Origin: Archangium lipolyticum
GTDB lineage: Bacteria; Myxococcota; Myxococcia; Myxococcales; Myxococcaceae
Direction: 5' to 3'
Length of the DNA stretch: 64,000 bases
NCBI RefSeq assembly: GCF_024623785.1
Contig: NZ_JANKBZ010000003.1
Location: 709,450 to 773,449, forward strand
Below are positions 35,838-64,000 of this stretch, one piece after another. The position numbers and the translations under genes are program-made. Under the pieces are notes generated by a model. The model was not told where the DNA came from. It did no database searches and saw only the letters and a list, made by a program, of their open reading frames with translations. Position 1 is the stretch's first letter. Each line of letters starts with the position of its first letter.

Positions 35838-36569
35838 CTACAGCTCCTCCTCTTTCTTCGCCAGCAGCTTCATGTCCGCCTTGCCGAGCTCCAGCCGGGC
35901 GAACAGGTCCGGACGCCGCTCCCGGGTCAGCTGCAGGGCCTTCCAGCGCCGCCACCGGGCAATCCGCGCATGGTCGCCCGACTGCAGCACGGCGGGCACC
36001 TCGGCACCACGGAAGACGGGCGGCCGGGTGTAGTGCGGGTGCTCCAGCAGCCCCTCCTCGAAGCTCTCGGTGACGCTGGAGGTCTCGTTGCCCAACACCC
36101 CCGGTAGCAGCCGCGCCACCGCGTCCACCACCGCCAGGGCCGCCACCTCGCCCCCGGTGAGGATGAAGTCCCCCAGGGACACCTCCCCGTCCAGATAGGG
36201 CATGACGCGCTCGTCCACGCCCTCGTACCGGCCGCAGACGAGGATCAGCCCGGGCTCCTTCGCCAGCTCGCGCGCCTTCGCCTGGGTGAAGATGGGGCCT
36301 CGCGGGCTCATCAGCAGCACCCTGGCCCCGGGAGCACGGGCCCGGGCGGCCTCGATGGCGGCCACCAGCGGCTCGGGCTTCATCACCATGCCCGCCCCGC
36401 CCCCATAGGGCGTGTCGTCGGTGACGCGGTGCTTGCCCTCGGCGAAGTCCCGCACGTAGGTGACCGTGACGCAGAGCAGCCCCTTCTCGCGAGCCTTCCC
36501 GAGGATGCTCGCGCCCAGGTAGCCGGACACGCTGTCCGGAAAGAGGGTCAGCACCTCCACGGGGTACAT
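35838..36569 (-). CDS. trmD: tRNA (guanine(37)-N1)-methyltransferase
   Basis: This 243-residue SPOUT methyltransferase makes m1G37 in tRNAs that read CNN codons, preventing +1 frameshifting. Motifs are [49 protein letters not shown] and [20 protein letters not shown], with the trefoil-knot SAM site and the C-terminal [17 protein letters not shown]. Its start overlaps the rimM stop by one base (TGATG), indicating translational coupling. Confidence 0.97.
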   Translation of the reverse strand: MYPVEVLTLFPDSVSGYLGASILGKAREKGLLCVTVTYVRDFAEGKHRVTDDTPYGGGAGMVMKPEPLVAAIEAARARAPGARVLLMSPRGPIFTQAKARELAKEPGLILVCGRYEGVDERVMPYLDGEVSLGDFILTGGEVAALAVVDAVARLLPGVLGNETSSVTESFEEGLLEHPHYTRPPVFRGAEVPAVLQSGDHARIARWRRWKALQLTRERRPDLFARLELGKADMKLLAKKEEEL

Positions 36570-37117
36570 CAGTCCTCGCCCCCTTCACCCTCGGACCCAC
36601 CGACCTCCAGGTACTCCGGGGGCTTCACCACGAGCCGTCCGCCCGGGACGTCCACCGTGGAGACGAAGTCGTCGGCGAAGGGCACCACCAACTCCTCCTT
36701 GCCCTCCGCGCGGATGACGAGGTTGGGCACCTCGCCGGTGCTCCACAGCTCCTCCACCCGGCCGAGCACGTTGCCCGCCTCGTCCACGGCGGTCAGTCCC
36801 ACCAGGTCACCCTGGAAGTACTCGTCCTCGGCGGGGGGCTCGAGATCCTCCCGGAACGCGAGCACGGTGGCACCCACCAGCGCCTCGGCGTCCTTGCGGC
36901 CCTCCACCTCCTCGAAGACGACGAGCATCTCCTTGGGGGTGGGACGCACGGACTCGATGCGCAGCACGCGCTCGGGGCCGGTGCGCGGACGCACGAGCAC
37001 CCGCTCGACGAAATCGAGCGTCTCGGACTCCGGGTCGAAGGTGCGCACGGCCACCTCTCCCCGAAGACCATGGGCGCGGGCCACGTAGCCCAGCTCGAGG
37101 TGGGGTTTGAGCGTCAC
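36569..37117 (-). CDS. rimM: 16S rRNA processing/ribosome maturation factor
   Basis: This 182-residue protein fits RimM: the N-terminal barrel has [18 protein letters not shown], a PRC-barrel C-terminal half has [20 protein letters not shown], and it ends with [20 protein letters not shown]. It binds ribosomal protein S19 in the 30S head and assists late 30S assembly. Its ATG overlaps the khpA stop by four bases (ATGA), and its stop overlaps the trmD start, so the three are translationally coupled. The C-terminal extension is acidic and Gly-rich. Confidence 0.95.
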   Translation of the reverse strand: MTLKPHLELGYVARAHGLRGEVAVRTFDPESETLDFVERVLVRPRTGPERVLRIESVRPTPKEMLVVFEEVEGRKDAEALVGATVLAFREDLEPPAEDEYFQGDLVGLTAVDEAGNVLGRVEELWSTGEVPNLVIRAEGKEELVVPFADDFVSTVDVPGGRLVVKPPEYLEVGGSEGEGGED

Positions 37118-37395
37118 TGGCCTTCAGGAGAGGCGGCGGACGCGGGAGCGGGGGTCTGGCGCCGGTCATCCTGGATTTCCAGGCGGACCTTCTGGCCCTG
37201 CTTCTGGGCCGCGGCACCGAGCAGCGTCCGGAGGGCGCCAACGGTGCGCCCATCACGGCCGATGACCTTGCCCACATCCTCGGGGGCGACCTTCAGCTCG
37301 AAGAGCCGGGCCCCTTCCGCCTCGGATGCACGCAGGCTGACCTGGTCGGGTCGATCGACCAGGGCCCGCGCGAGATAGATGATGAGCTGCTCCAC
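37114..37395 (-). CDS. khpA: KH-domain RNA-binding protein KhpA
   Basis: This 93-residue single KH-domain protein resembles KhpA/YlqC: LIIYLARALVDRPDQV, then the GxxG loop in KVIGRDGRTVGALRTLLGA. Such proteins bind RNA, often with KhpB, and affect cell division or translation. The Pro/Ala/Ser-rich C-terminal tail is extra. The position between rpsP (26 bp) and rimM (4-bp overlap) is the usual one for this gene. Confidence 0.93.
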   Translation of the reverse strand: MEQLIIYLARALVDRPDQVSLRASEAEGARLFELKVAPEDVGKVIGRDGRTVGALRTLLGAAAQKQGQKVRLEIQDDRRQTPAPASAASPEGQ

Positions 37396-37421
37396 GCTGT
37401 CCGCTCAGCCCTGCGAGGGAA

Positions 37422-37688
37422 CTAGGCCTTGGGCGTGGCGGCGGCGGCGGCGCGCTTGTGACGCTTGATGAGCTCGAACACCGTCTCGGAGGGCGTCGCG
37501 CCGGACTTCAGCCAGTACTCGAGGCGCTCAGCGTCGAACTCCACCTTGGCCGGGTTGAGGTTCGGGTCGTAGGCGCCCACGGCCTCGATGAACTTGCCGT
37601 CCCGGGGGTTCCGGGAGTCGGTGGCCACCACGTGGTAGTACGGCTTCTTCTTGGCGCCCGCGCGGGCAAGACGGAGAACAACGGCCAT
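37422..37688 (-). CDS. rpsP: 30S ribosomal protein S16
   Basis: This 88-residue S16 has the standard start AVVLRLARAGAKKKPYYHVV, then NPRDGKFIEAVGAYDPN, ERLEYWLKSGATPSETV and a short basic/Ala-rich tail. It is an early-assembly 30S protein. As the first gene of the rpsP-khpA-rimM-trmD-rplS operon it should lie just downstream of the operon promoter; the 86-bp gap to the rlmN stop on its right may hold it, though I see no clear consensus there. Confidence 0.97.
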   Translation of the reverse strand: MAVVLRLARAGAKKKPYYHVVATDSRNPRDGKFIEAVGAYDPNLNPAKVEFDAERLEYWLKSGATPSETVFELIKRHKRAAAAATPKA

Positions 37689-37774
37689 TTCTGATGCTCC
37701 AGGTGAAAACTGAAGGTGAAACGAAGGTGATCAGCTTGGAGGGGGGCGCTCTTAACGCCGCGCCAAGCGGATTG

Positions 37775-38935
37775 TCAAGGAAGCTCGGGCTCTTGCGTCG
37801 TTTCTGACGCGTTTTCCCCACCCCGGTTGGCCAGCTGGCCACAGGCACCGGCGATGTCCCGGCCCCGGTTCTGCCGGATGAAGGCCGCCACGTGGCCCTC
37901 ACAGAGGATCTCCCGGAAGCGCTCGGCCCGCTCGTCCATGGTGGTCTTGAAGCCGAGCCCCGGGTTCTCGTTGTAGGGAATCAGGTTGACCTTGGCGGGG
38001 ATGTCCTTCAACAGCTCGATGAGGCGGTAGGCATCCTCATCGCTGTCGTTGAAGCCCTGCAGCAGGACGTACTCGAAGGTGATGCGCCGGCCCTGGCGCA
38101 GGGGGAACTTGCGGCAGGCGTCCAGCAGCGCCGCGATGTTCCACTTGCGGTTGACGGGCATCGTCTTGGAGCGCTGCTCGTCGGTGCTCGCGTTGAGCGA
38201 GATGGCCAGCTTCACGTCCGTCTCCTGGCCGAAGCGCTCGATCATCGGCACCAGGCCCACCGTGGAGACGGTGATGTGGCGGTGGCTGAAGTTGGGCCCG
38301 TCCTCGGACTGGAGGATGGAGAGCGCCGTCTTCAGGTTCTCGAAGTTGTGCAGGGGCTCGCCCATGCCCATGAAGACCAGGTTGGAGAGCGGGCGCAACG
38401 TCTCCAGCTTCTCCAGCTTGCGCACCTCGCGGTTGACCGCGTGCACCTGGGCGACGATCTCCCCCGGGGTGAGGTTGCGCTTGAGGCCCAGCGTGCCCGT
38501 CATGCAGAAGCTGCACGCCATGGCGCAGCCCACCTGCGTGGACACGCACAGCGTCTTGCGGTCCTCCGAGGGCATGTAGACGGACTCGATGTAGCGGCCG
38601 TCACGCGTCTTCCAGCGGTACTTGATGGTGCCATCCACCGAGCGCTGCTCGGCGTCCTTCACCAGGGGGACGATCTCCGCCCGCGCCTTGAGCTTCTCGC
38701 GCAGGGCCTTGGAGAGGTCCGTCATCTCCTCGAAGGAGGTGGCGCCGCGCTGGTGGATCCACCGGTACACCTGCCCGGCGCGGAAGGAGCGCTCGCCCAG
38801 CTCCTCGGTGAGGAAACGGGTGAGGCCCTCCAGCGTGAGGCTGGAGACCTCCACGAGCTTCGCGGGCGCGGGGGCCGGCGCGGGCACGGGGGCGGTATCG
38901 GCGGGGAGCTGGGTGGACTCGGGCAACATCGTCAT
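37775..38935 (-). CDS. rlmN: Dual-specificity rRNA/tRNA adenine C2-methyltransferase
   Basis: This radical-SAM enzyme of 386 residues methylates C2 of A2503 in 23S rRNA and A37 in tRNA. The cluster-binding motif CxxxCxxC is CAMACSFC, inside STQVGCAMACSFCMTGTLG. Other family motifs are FRAGQVYRWIHQRG, NLVFMGMGEPLHNFENL, HITVSTVGLVPMI and AISLNASTDEQRSKTMPVNR. A Cys near the C-terminus (GACGQLA) matches the catalytic acceptor Cys. I chose ATG 38935 (MTMLPES). The frame continues 44 codons further upstream, but that part overlaps the end of the neighbouring SbnA-like gene and has no conserved sequence. The N-terminal Pro/Ala stretch is typical of local linkers. Confidence 0.95.
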   Translation of the reverse strand: MTMLPESTQLPADTAPVPAPAPAPAKLVEVSSLTLEGLTRFLTEELGERSFRAGQVYRWIHQRGATSFEEMTDLSKALREKLKARAEIVPLVKDAEQRSVDGTIKYRWKTRDGRYIESVYMPSEDRKTLCVSTQVGCAMACSFCMTGTLGLKRNLTPGEIVAQVHAVNREVRKLEKLETLRPLSNLVFMGMGEPLHNFENLKTALSILQSEDGPNFSHRHITVSTVGLVPMIERFGQETDVKLAISLNASTDEQRSKTMPVNRKWNIAALLDACRKFPLRQGRRITFEYVLLQGFNDSDEDAYRLIELLKDIPAKVNLIPYNENPGLGFKTTMDERAERFREILCEGHVAAFIRQNRGRDIAGACGQLANRGGENASETTQEPELP

Positions 38936-39035
38936 GGTTCCAACGGGGGAGGTGTGGGCGTCCCTTCCCACAAGATGGGACACGGAGTCAAAGGAGCTCT
39001 CGTCCCCTCGCCCGCTGGAAGGCATTCCACCCCCG

Positions 39036-40001
39036 CTACTGCTCGAGCCGGGAGCACCACGAGTCATTGAAGACCGTGTCCAGATAGGCCCCGCCCTTGT
39101 CCGCGCACAGGAAGACGACGTTGGGCGGAGACATAGACCGCATCGCCGGCAGGTAGCGCTTCACCGCCGCGTAGCACGAGCCCGAGGAGCCTCCGACCAG
39201 CAGCCCGTGCCGGAACAGCAGCTCGCGGCACGCCCGCACCGTCTCGATCTCCGGCACCATCACCACGTCGTCGATGAGCGCCCGATCCACCAGCTCCGCC
39301 CTCACGCTCGCGCCGATCCCTGGGATGTAGCGCTTCTTCGGCGCCCCTCCGAAGATGACCGAGCCCTCCGCGTCCACGGCGATCACCTTCGCGTGGGGGA
39401 ACTGCTCCTTCACCCGGGTCGACACACCGGCGATCGTCCCGCCCGTGCTCACGCCCACGAAGACGTAGTCCACCTGTTTGAAGGCCCGGCAGATCTCCTC
39501 GCCCGTGAAGCGGTAGTGCGCCTCCGCCACCAGCGGGTTGCCATACTGGTTGGGCCAGTACGAGACCGGCAGCGAGCTGAGCAGCTCCTGCACCTTCCTC
39601 AGCCGCGTCTTCAGGAAGCCGCCCGTCTCGTCCCGCTCCTCCACCTTCGCCACCGTCTCGCACATCCGCCGCAGGTAGGCCTCGTTCGCTCCGGCGATGT
39701 TCGGATCGATCACCGGAATGAACTTCAGCCCCAGCAACCGGCAGTAGCTCGCCATCGCGTTGGCGAAGTTCCCCGAGGACGACTCGACCAGCGTCGCGTC
39801 CTGTGTCACCTCACCGCGCTCCACCGCCATCTTCAGCATCCAGAACGCGGGGCGATCCTTCAAGCTACCAAACGGGTTGTTGTACTCGAGCTTGGCGAAC
39901 AGCCTGATCCCCTCCTCGTTCAACTCCACCACGGGCGTTTCCCGCAGGCTTTTCTGGAGTTGATTGAGTCGCTCAGACAGGGGGGGAGTTTGAGAGGGCA
40001 T
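39036..40001 (-). CDS. PLP-dependent SbnA-like synthase (2,3-diaminopropionate pathway type)
   Basis: This 321-residue fold-type II PLP enzyme has the Schiff-base lysine in NNPFGSLKDRPA (Lys48), the phosphate-binding GVSTGGTIAGV and GGSSGSCYAAV. It resembles SbnA, which joins O-phospho-L-serine and L-glutamate on the way to L-2,3-diaminopropionate, more than ordinary cysteine synthase: VSYWPNQYGNPL, VIAVDAEGSVIFGG, IPGIGAS and DKGGAYLDTVFNDSW are SbnA-type stretches. An SbnB partner, which releases diaminopropionate, is not in the window. Cysteine synthase activity remains possible. I chose ATG 40001, with GAGG 9-10 bases upstream; an in-frame TTG six codons earlier is less likely. It lies beside the lipopeptide genes, so it may supply an unusual amino acid. 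Confidence 0.78.
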   Translation of the reverse strand: MPSQTPPLSERLNQLQKSLRETPVVELNEEGIRLFAKLEYNNPFGSLKDRPAFWMLKMAVERGEVTQDATLVESSSGNFANAMASYCRLLGLKFIPVIDPNIAGANEAYLRRMCETVAKVEERDETGGFLKTRLRKVQELLSSLPVSYWPNQYGNPLVAEAHYRFTGEEICRAFKQVDYVFVGVSTGGTIAGVSTRVKEQFPHAKVIAVDAEGSVIFGGAPKKRYIPGIGASVRAELVDRALIDDVVMVPEIETVRACRELLFRHGLLVGGSSGSCYAAVKRYLPAMRSMSPPNVVFLCADKGGAYLDTVFNDSWCSRLEQ

Positions 40002-40205
40002 GGCCAGGGACCTCGCCAAGATGGCTTCGCTGCACTTTTCCTGTACTGCTCCACAGTAGTTTTGTTTTCATCGAAAGTCCACACATGGCGTGAAAAACCG
40101 AGAATCCTGATTTGACTACAATCAGGGGATCTGTGCGAGGTTGTGTGTCTGAAGGCGAAGCGCTGGAATGCCCGCATCACGGGCAGGAGCACCCATGAAG
40201 TCGGA

Positions 40206-40405
40206 TCAGGAACCGGACCGCGGCACCGGCACCGAGGGGTGACCCACCCTCCAGGTGACGAGTGCCCGCGTGTAATGGCGCACCGCCCGGACCAGGCCCT
40301 CCGCCCCGAACCGGGCGAGGGCCCTCCTCACGGCCGGGTGCGCGTGCAGCGGTCTTCTGACAGCTCCGCGCTCGCGAACCACGACAGCGTCAGGCTCACC
40401 GGGGC
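40206..40405 (-). pseudogene. Possible coding remnant downstream of the hydroxylase gene
   Basis: The gap 40002-40405 holds no intact gene. Its right half reads on the minus strand, in a frame different from the hydroxylase, as PLHAHPAVRRALARFGAEG, then LVRAVRHYTRALVTWRVG, then a stop at 40208-40206, with third-position G/C bias. It looks like the tail of a broken gene. The left half (40020-40150) is AT-richer, with small inverted repeats TACTG-N5-CAGTA (40044-40058) and CCTGAT-N9-ATCAGG (40106-40126), and may hold the SbnA-like gene's promoter. The family of the remnant is not recognised. Confidence 0.35.
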
Positions 40406-40990
40406 TCAGGCCCGCTTGCGCTGATTCTCGGCATCGATGACGTCACGCACGCTGTCCGGGACCTCGACGACCGAGTCCGGATCCTCCGGATTGCGCTTGA
40501 AATCCAGCAGCAGGACGATCCGGGGCTTCGTGCCGCGATGCCAGACCTCGTGCTCGATCGTGTCGTCGAACACCAGGCAGCGGCCCTCCTCCCAGCTCCG
40601 CGTCTCCGTCCCCACGCGCATCGAGCAGCCTTCCGGCACCACCAACCCCAGGTGGCAGCGAAGCACCGCGTTGGTGTAACCCTCGTGCGGCGTGATGTGA
40701 GTGCCCGGCTGCAGGCTGGAGAAACCCGCCGTCGTCAGGCCCGGAATCTGCGCCACCAGCTCCGCCGTGCGCGGGCACCGCTGGCAGTTCTCCTCCAGCC
40801 GGTTGCCAAAGGCATACAGCCCGAAGACATCCCAACCCTTCTCGTACAGATCCCGCTCCGGCCACGCCATGAAGTTCTGCGCGTGCAGATTCTCCAGCTC
40901 CTGGCGAATCACCCGCCAGTTCTTCTCCAGCATGGCGGTGAACGGATAATCACGCGGGTCAAGGTACATGTAGAAACCTGCCTTCTCCAT
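40406..40990 (-). CDS. Aspartyl/asparaginyl beta-hydroxylase family protein
   Basis: This protein of about 194 residues fits the aspartyl/asparaginyl beta-hydroxylase family of 2OG-Fe(II) enzymes: PGTHITPHEGYTN (first His), LRCHLGLVVPEGCSMRVG, FDDTIEHEVWHRG (distal His) and the 2OG-binding Arg in KPRIVLLLDF. Like other members of this family it lacks the acidic ligand of the usual HxD motif. Relatives hydroxylate Asp/Asn residues of proteins or amino acids bound to NRPS carrier proteins. ATG 40990 (MEKAGFYMYL) is used; GTG 41026 would add 12 residues. It is downstream of the glycosyltransferase gene and near the megasynthase, whose last visible A domain looks Asx-like, so tailoring of that residue is a reasonable inference. 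Confidence 0.82.
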   Translation of the reverse strand: MEKAGFYMYLDPRDYPFTAMLEKNWRVIRQELENLHAQNFMAWPERDLYEKGWDVFGLYAFGNRLEENCQRCPRTAELVAQIPGLTTAGFSSLQPGTHITPHEGYTNAVLRCHLGLVVPEGCSMRVGTETRSWEEGRCLVFDDTIEHEVWHRGTKPRIVLLLDFKRNPEDPDSVVEVPDSVRDVIDAENQRKRA

Positions 40991-41083
40991 GCTTCGTGCA
41001 TGACGGGCGACGTGGGTGCGCGACACGCCAGCGTCATCGGTGAAGCCCTACCATACCACTGTTCACTTCCAGTCGTCTCGTAG

Positions 41084-41108
41084 CGCACGCTCGGCGGAAG
41101 AGCGTGCG
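41084..41108 (-). terminator. Hairpin after the glycosyltransferase gene
   Basis: Perfect 9-bp arms CGCACGCTC / GAGCGTGCG surround a 7-base loop, 62 bp after the glycosyltransferase stop. No U-tract follows on the minus strand, so it may only be a partial terminator or an mRNA 3' structure between two genes of one transcript. Confidence 0.4.
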
Positions 41109-41170
41109 TATCGCCAGCGTGTAGACGGCGCGGGCCTGATGTGGGCGTGGAGGGCAAGGCTGGAGACGCA

Positions 41171-42505
41171 TCACCCGAGAGCGGCGGCGGGAGCACCCCG
41201 CTGCAGGAACCGCTCGACGACGTCCGCTGCGGGCATGTCCTGCTCGGCCTTGCGGAAGACGTCCCTGAACGTCCGAACGGCGGTCCGATAGGAGGGATTG
41301 TGGACCACCTCGTCCAGCAGACCCAGCAGACGCTCGGCGGTCAGTTGGGACGCGAAGCCCCGGACCCCGAGTCCATGATGGACCACGCGCGCCGAGACGC
41401 CGGGCTGATCGAACAGGAAGGGAATGACGACCATGGGCACCCCCATGGAGATGCACTCCTTGACGCTGTTGAACCCGCCGTGGGTGATCATCACCATGGC
41501 CCGGCGCAACATGGCGATCTGCGGCGCGTGCCGGACAGCGATGACGTTGGGGACGACCCCGTCGAAGGCCGCCACATCGAGCTTGCGGCCCAGGGAGAGC
41601 ACGAACTGCCAGTCCGGACGCCGCGCGGCCACCTCGAGCACCTGCCGGAAGAGCCGTACATCCAAATCCGTGCGGAAGGCCAGGGTCCCCAGGTAGACCA
41701 GCACGAGGGGACGCTCCTCCCGCAGGCGCTCCCAGGGGAAGTCCGACTCCTGCCGCTCCAGGTCCACGGAGGGGCCGGTGTAGAGGTACTGCCCGCGTGA
41801 CGAGGCGGCCCCCATGTCGGCGAACTCGCGCGGACAGAGCACCAGCTCCGGAGCCCGGGCGCACAGGGTGCTGCCCGAGAAGTCGAGCCGCTCGGGAGGA
41901 AAGCCGTAGCGCCGGGCCACTCGCCGCAGGTGACTCACATCGCGGGTCCGGAAGAGCACGCCGAGCCGATGACGATAGGTGTCGCGCAGCCAGGCCGCAC
42001 GGATGAGAAGAGATGTCGTCAGTCTCCCATCCGGCACGAGAGGGGAACTCAGCGGCGGCAGGCGCTCCTCCCGGCGTAAGGACAACGTCGTATTGAGCAG
42101 CAGGCACGGAACCTCGTGCCCATGGGCCACCATCGGCGGCTCCGGCAACTGCACGTCGCACAGCAGCAGGTCGGGCTTCAGCCGGGTGAAGGGCACGTCC
42201 AGCGCCCCCTCCAGGACCGCCGCATGGATGCGATTCTGGACGCGATCCATCTCCAGCGAGAACTGGAGGAGCCGCAGCCCGCTCAGCTCCTTCATGCGCG
42301 CGAGGATCCGATCCTGGAAGCCCCTGGGGCACAGGTCCTCGAGCACGGGCATGAACTCGAAGCCTTCACCCCGGAGGAAGTCCTCCACGTCCTGCAGCCC
42401 GCAGTAGACCACCCGGTGACCGCGCGCACGCAGGGTCCTGGCGATCCTCAGCGTGGGATTGACATGTCCCTGTTGAGCGAGCGGCGAAATGATGATGGTG
42501 GCCAT
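41171..42505 (-). CDS. Family-1 glycosyltransferase (UDP-glycosyltransferase/MGT type)
   Basis: This 444-residue GT-B enzyme of family 1 has the N-terminal acceptor domain starting IIISPLAQQGHVNPTLRIA (GHxNP motif). The C-terminal donor domain has LVLVYLGTLAFRTDLDV and a signature region HAPQIAMLRRAMVMITHGGF with NSVKECISMGVPMVVIPFLF and then DQ. Such enzymes transfer a sugar from UDP- or dTDP-sugar to small lipophilic acceptors, including macrolides and lipopeptides. There is no signal peptide. It is divergent from the megasynthase gene with 383 bp between starts, so both may share a control region. The donor and acceptor are unknown; a role in decorating the lipopeptide is inference. The hydroxylase gene follows after about 180 bp. 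Confidence 0.88.
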   Translation of the reverse strand: MATIIISPLAQQGHVNPTLRIARTLRARGHRVVYCGLQDVEDFLRGEGFEFMPVLEDLCPRGFQDRILARMKELSGLRLLQFSLEMDRVQNRIHAAVLEGALDVPFTRLKPDLLLCDVQLPEPPMVAHGHEVPCLLLNTTLSLRREERLPPLSSPLVPDGRLTTSLLIRAAWLRDTYRHRLGVLFRTRDVSHLRRVARRYGFPPERLDFSGSTLCARAPELVLCPREFADMGAASSRGQYLYTGPSVDLERQESDFPWERLREERPLVLVYLGTLAFRTDLDVRLFRQVLEVAARRPDWQFVLSLGRKLDVAAFDGVVPNVIAVRHAPQIAMLRRAMVMITHGGFNSVKECISMGVPMVVIPFLFDQPGVSARVVHHGLGVRGFASQLTAERLLGLLDEVVHNPSYRTAVRTFRDVFRKAEQDMPAADVVERFLQRGAPAAALG

Positions 42506-42690
42506 GGCTCTATCCGGCGGAGAGGAGGGGCTTTCCGGCGGGGCGCAGGAACAGCGCGCCCTTGGGAGTGTTGGCCAGCATAACTGTCCGCTACCTGAAG
42601 CAGACAGCTGCTTCTACCCACTTCCGCTAGACATCCAGGCCAGACGGGAGCGCGTGTCAAGCCCCCCTCCCCCTCTCAAGCCCAACCAAC

Positions 42691-42731
42691 GCCCGAGCCC
42701 CTGCAAGCTCCTCTTTCGTCAAGGCTCGGGC
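42691..42731. promoter_or_regulatory. Inverted repeat in the divergent control region between glycosyltransferase and megasynthase genes
   Basis: The 383-bp gap 42506-42888 holds no gene. It contains perfect 9-bp arms GCCCGAGCC / GGCTCGGGC around a 23-base loop. To its right is a relatively AT-rich stretch (42746-42800) where promoters could lie, but no clear -35/-10 is seen. A strong Shine-Dalgarno GAGGAGAG (42878-42885) precedes the megasynthase ATG. The repeat could be an operator, an mRNA hairpin or chance. Confidence 0.35.
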
Positions 42732-42888
42732 CCGCTCGTCCGCCAAAACTACACAATCCAGACCTTCACGTGAGATACACTCTCAGTTCACTTCTCGACT
42801 GACACCACCAGTAGGGAAGCGGAGCAGAGAGCACCCCACCCCACGCAACAGGCGTGAAGACGAGCGCCCCGTGACGCGAGGAGAGCGA

Positions 42889-64000
<21,112 letters not shown>

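Noticed and set aside
39036..40001. Ordinary cysteine synthase (CysK/CysM) as the primary call
   Set aside because: Several stretches, including those around the NQYGNP, AVDAEGSVIFGG and DKGGAYLDTVFND motifs, are closer to SbnA-type enzymes; kept only as an alternative.
40044..40126. Short inverted repeats upstream of the SbnA-like gene as a regulator site
   Set aside because: Arms are only 5-6 bp with 5-9 bp spacers, within what chance allows; mentioned only as context.
40143..40424. Small plus-strand open frame of 93 codons left of the hydroxylase gene
   Set aside because: No ribosome-binding site, poor codon bias and no recognisable motif; the opposite strand shows better coding character.

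Overview
The window is very GC-rich, with dense codon bias toward G/C in third positions. It carries several families that are essentially restricted to myxobacteria: a DUF2378 (TIGR02265) protein, a SitA6/SitI6 lipoprotein toxin and double-CxxC immunity pair, a Myxococcus-type EncA encapsulin, and an NtrC-type activator beside it. I infer a member of the Myxococcales, most likely in the Cystobacter/Archangium/Myxococcus branch (Myxococcota). No rRNA or plasmid functions are seen.

Layout: (1) 1-8.2 kb is a mixed block: a PQQ-type sugar dehydrogenase lipoprotein cut by the window edge, a decayed coding remnant, DUF2378, a soluble PhnD-like/PAS/histidine kinase fusion, a fatty acid desaturase followed by a stand-alone Lrp-type ligand domain, an NAD-dependent epimerase-like protein, and a protein made of two copies of one unknown domain. 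(2) 8.3-17.1 kb is a three-gene leftward block: YqiJ-like membrane OB-fold protein, flotillin (YqiK-like), and an 1841-residue DUF3686-type AAA ATPase. (3) 17.2-20.0 kb has topoisomerase IB, an acyl-CoA desaturase and a 2OG-Fe(II) oxygenase-like protein. (4) 20.0-22.2 kb is an accessory-looking spot: SitA6/SitI6, a truncated gene, and three tandem initiator tRNA-fMet genes separated by hairpins. (5) 22.2-39.0 kb is mostly core: a five-S1-domain protein, MurJ, encapsulin and its ferritin-like cargo, an NtrC-type regulator, an M23 peptidase, an outer-membrane barrel, RsmI, YraN, a degenerate Rad50/YhaN-like membrane protein, the rpsP-khpA-rimM-trmD-rplS operon, and RlmN. (6) 39.0-64.0 kb looks like one biosynthetic gene cluster that continues beyond the window.

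The cluster centres on a single open reading frame that starts at 42889 and is still open at 64000, more than 7,000 codons. Its domain order is FAAL-ACP / KS-AT-KR-ACP / C-A-PCP / C-A-PCP-E / C-A-PCP-E / C-A(partial). It should activate a free fatty acid as acyl-AMP, extend it once with malonyl-CoA, reduce it to a beta-hydroxyacyl chain, and then add amino acids. Signature residues read by eye suggest Gly, an unassigned residue, Ser, and Asn/Asp. Divergent from it are a family-1 glycosyltransferase, an aspartyl/asparaginyl beta-hydroxylase-like enzyme and an SbnA-like PLP enzyme (2,3-diaminopropionate pathway type), which could glycosylate, hydroxylate and supply a precursor. The product is inferred to be a lipopeptide, possibly glycosylated; I could not match it to a known compound.

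Seven copies of a short palindrome (core CCCTCTCCC-N3-GGGAGAGGG with a TACCCTCACCCC-type tail) lie only in intergenic spaces at four places. All specificity, function and start-site calls are from reading the sequence; no database search was possible.
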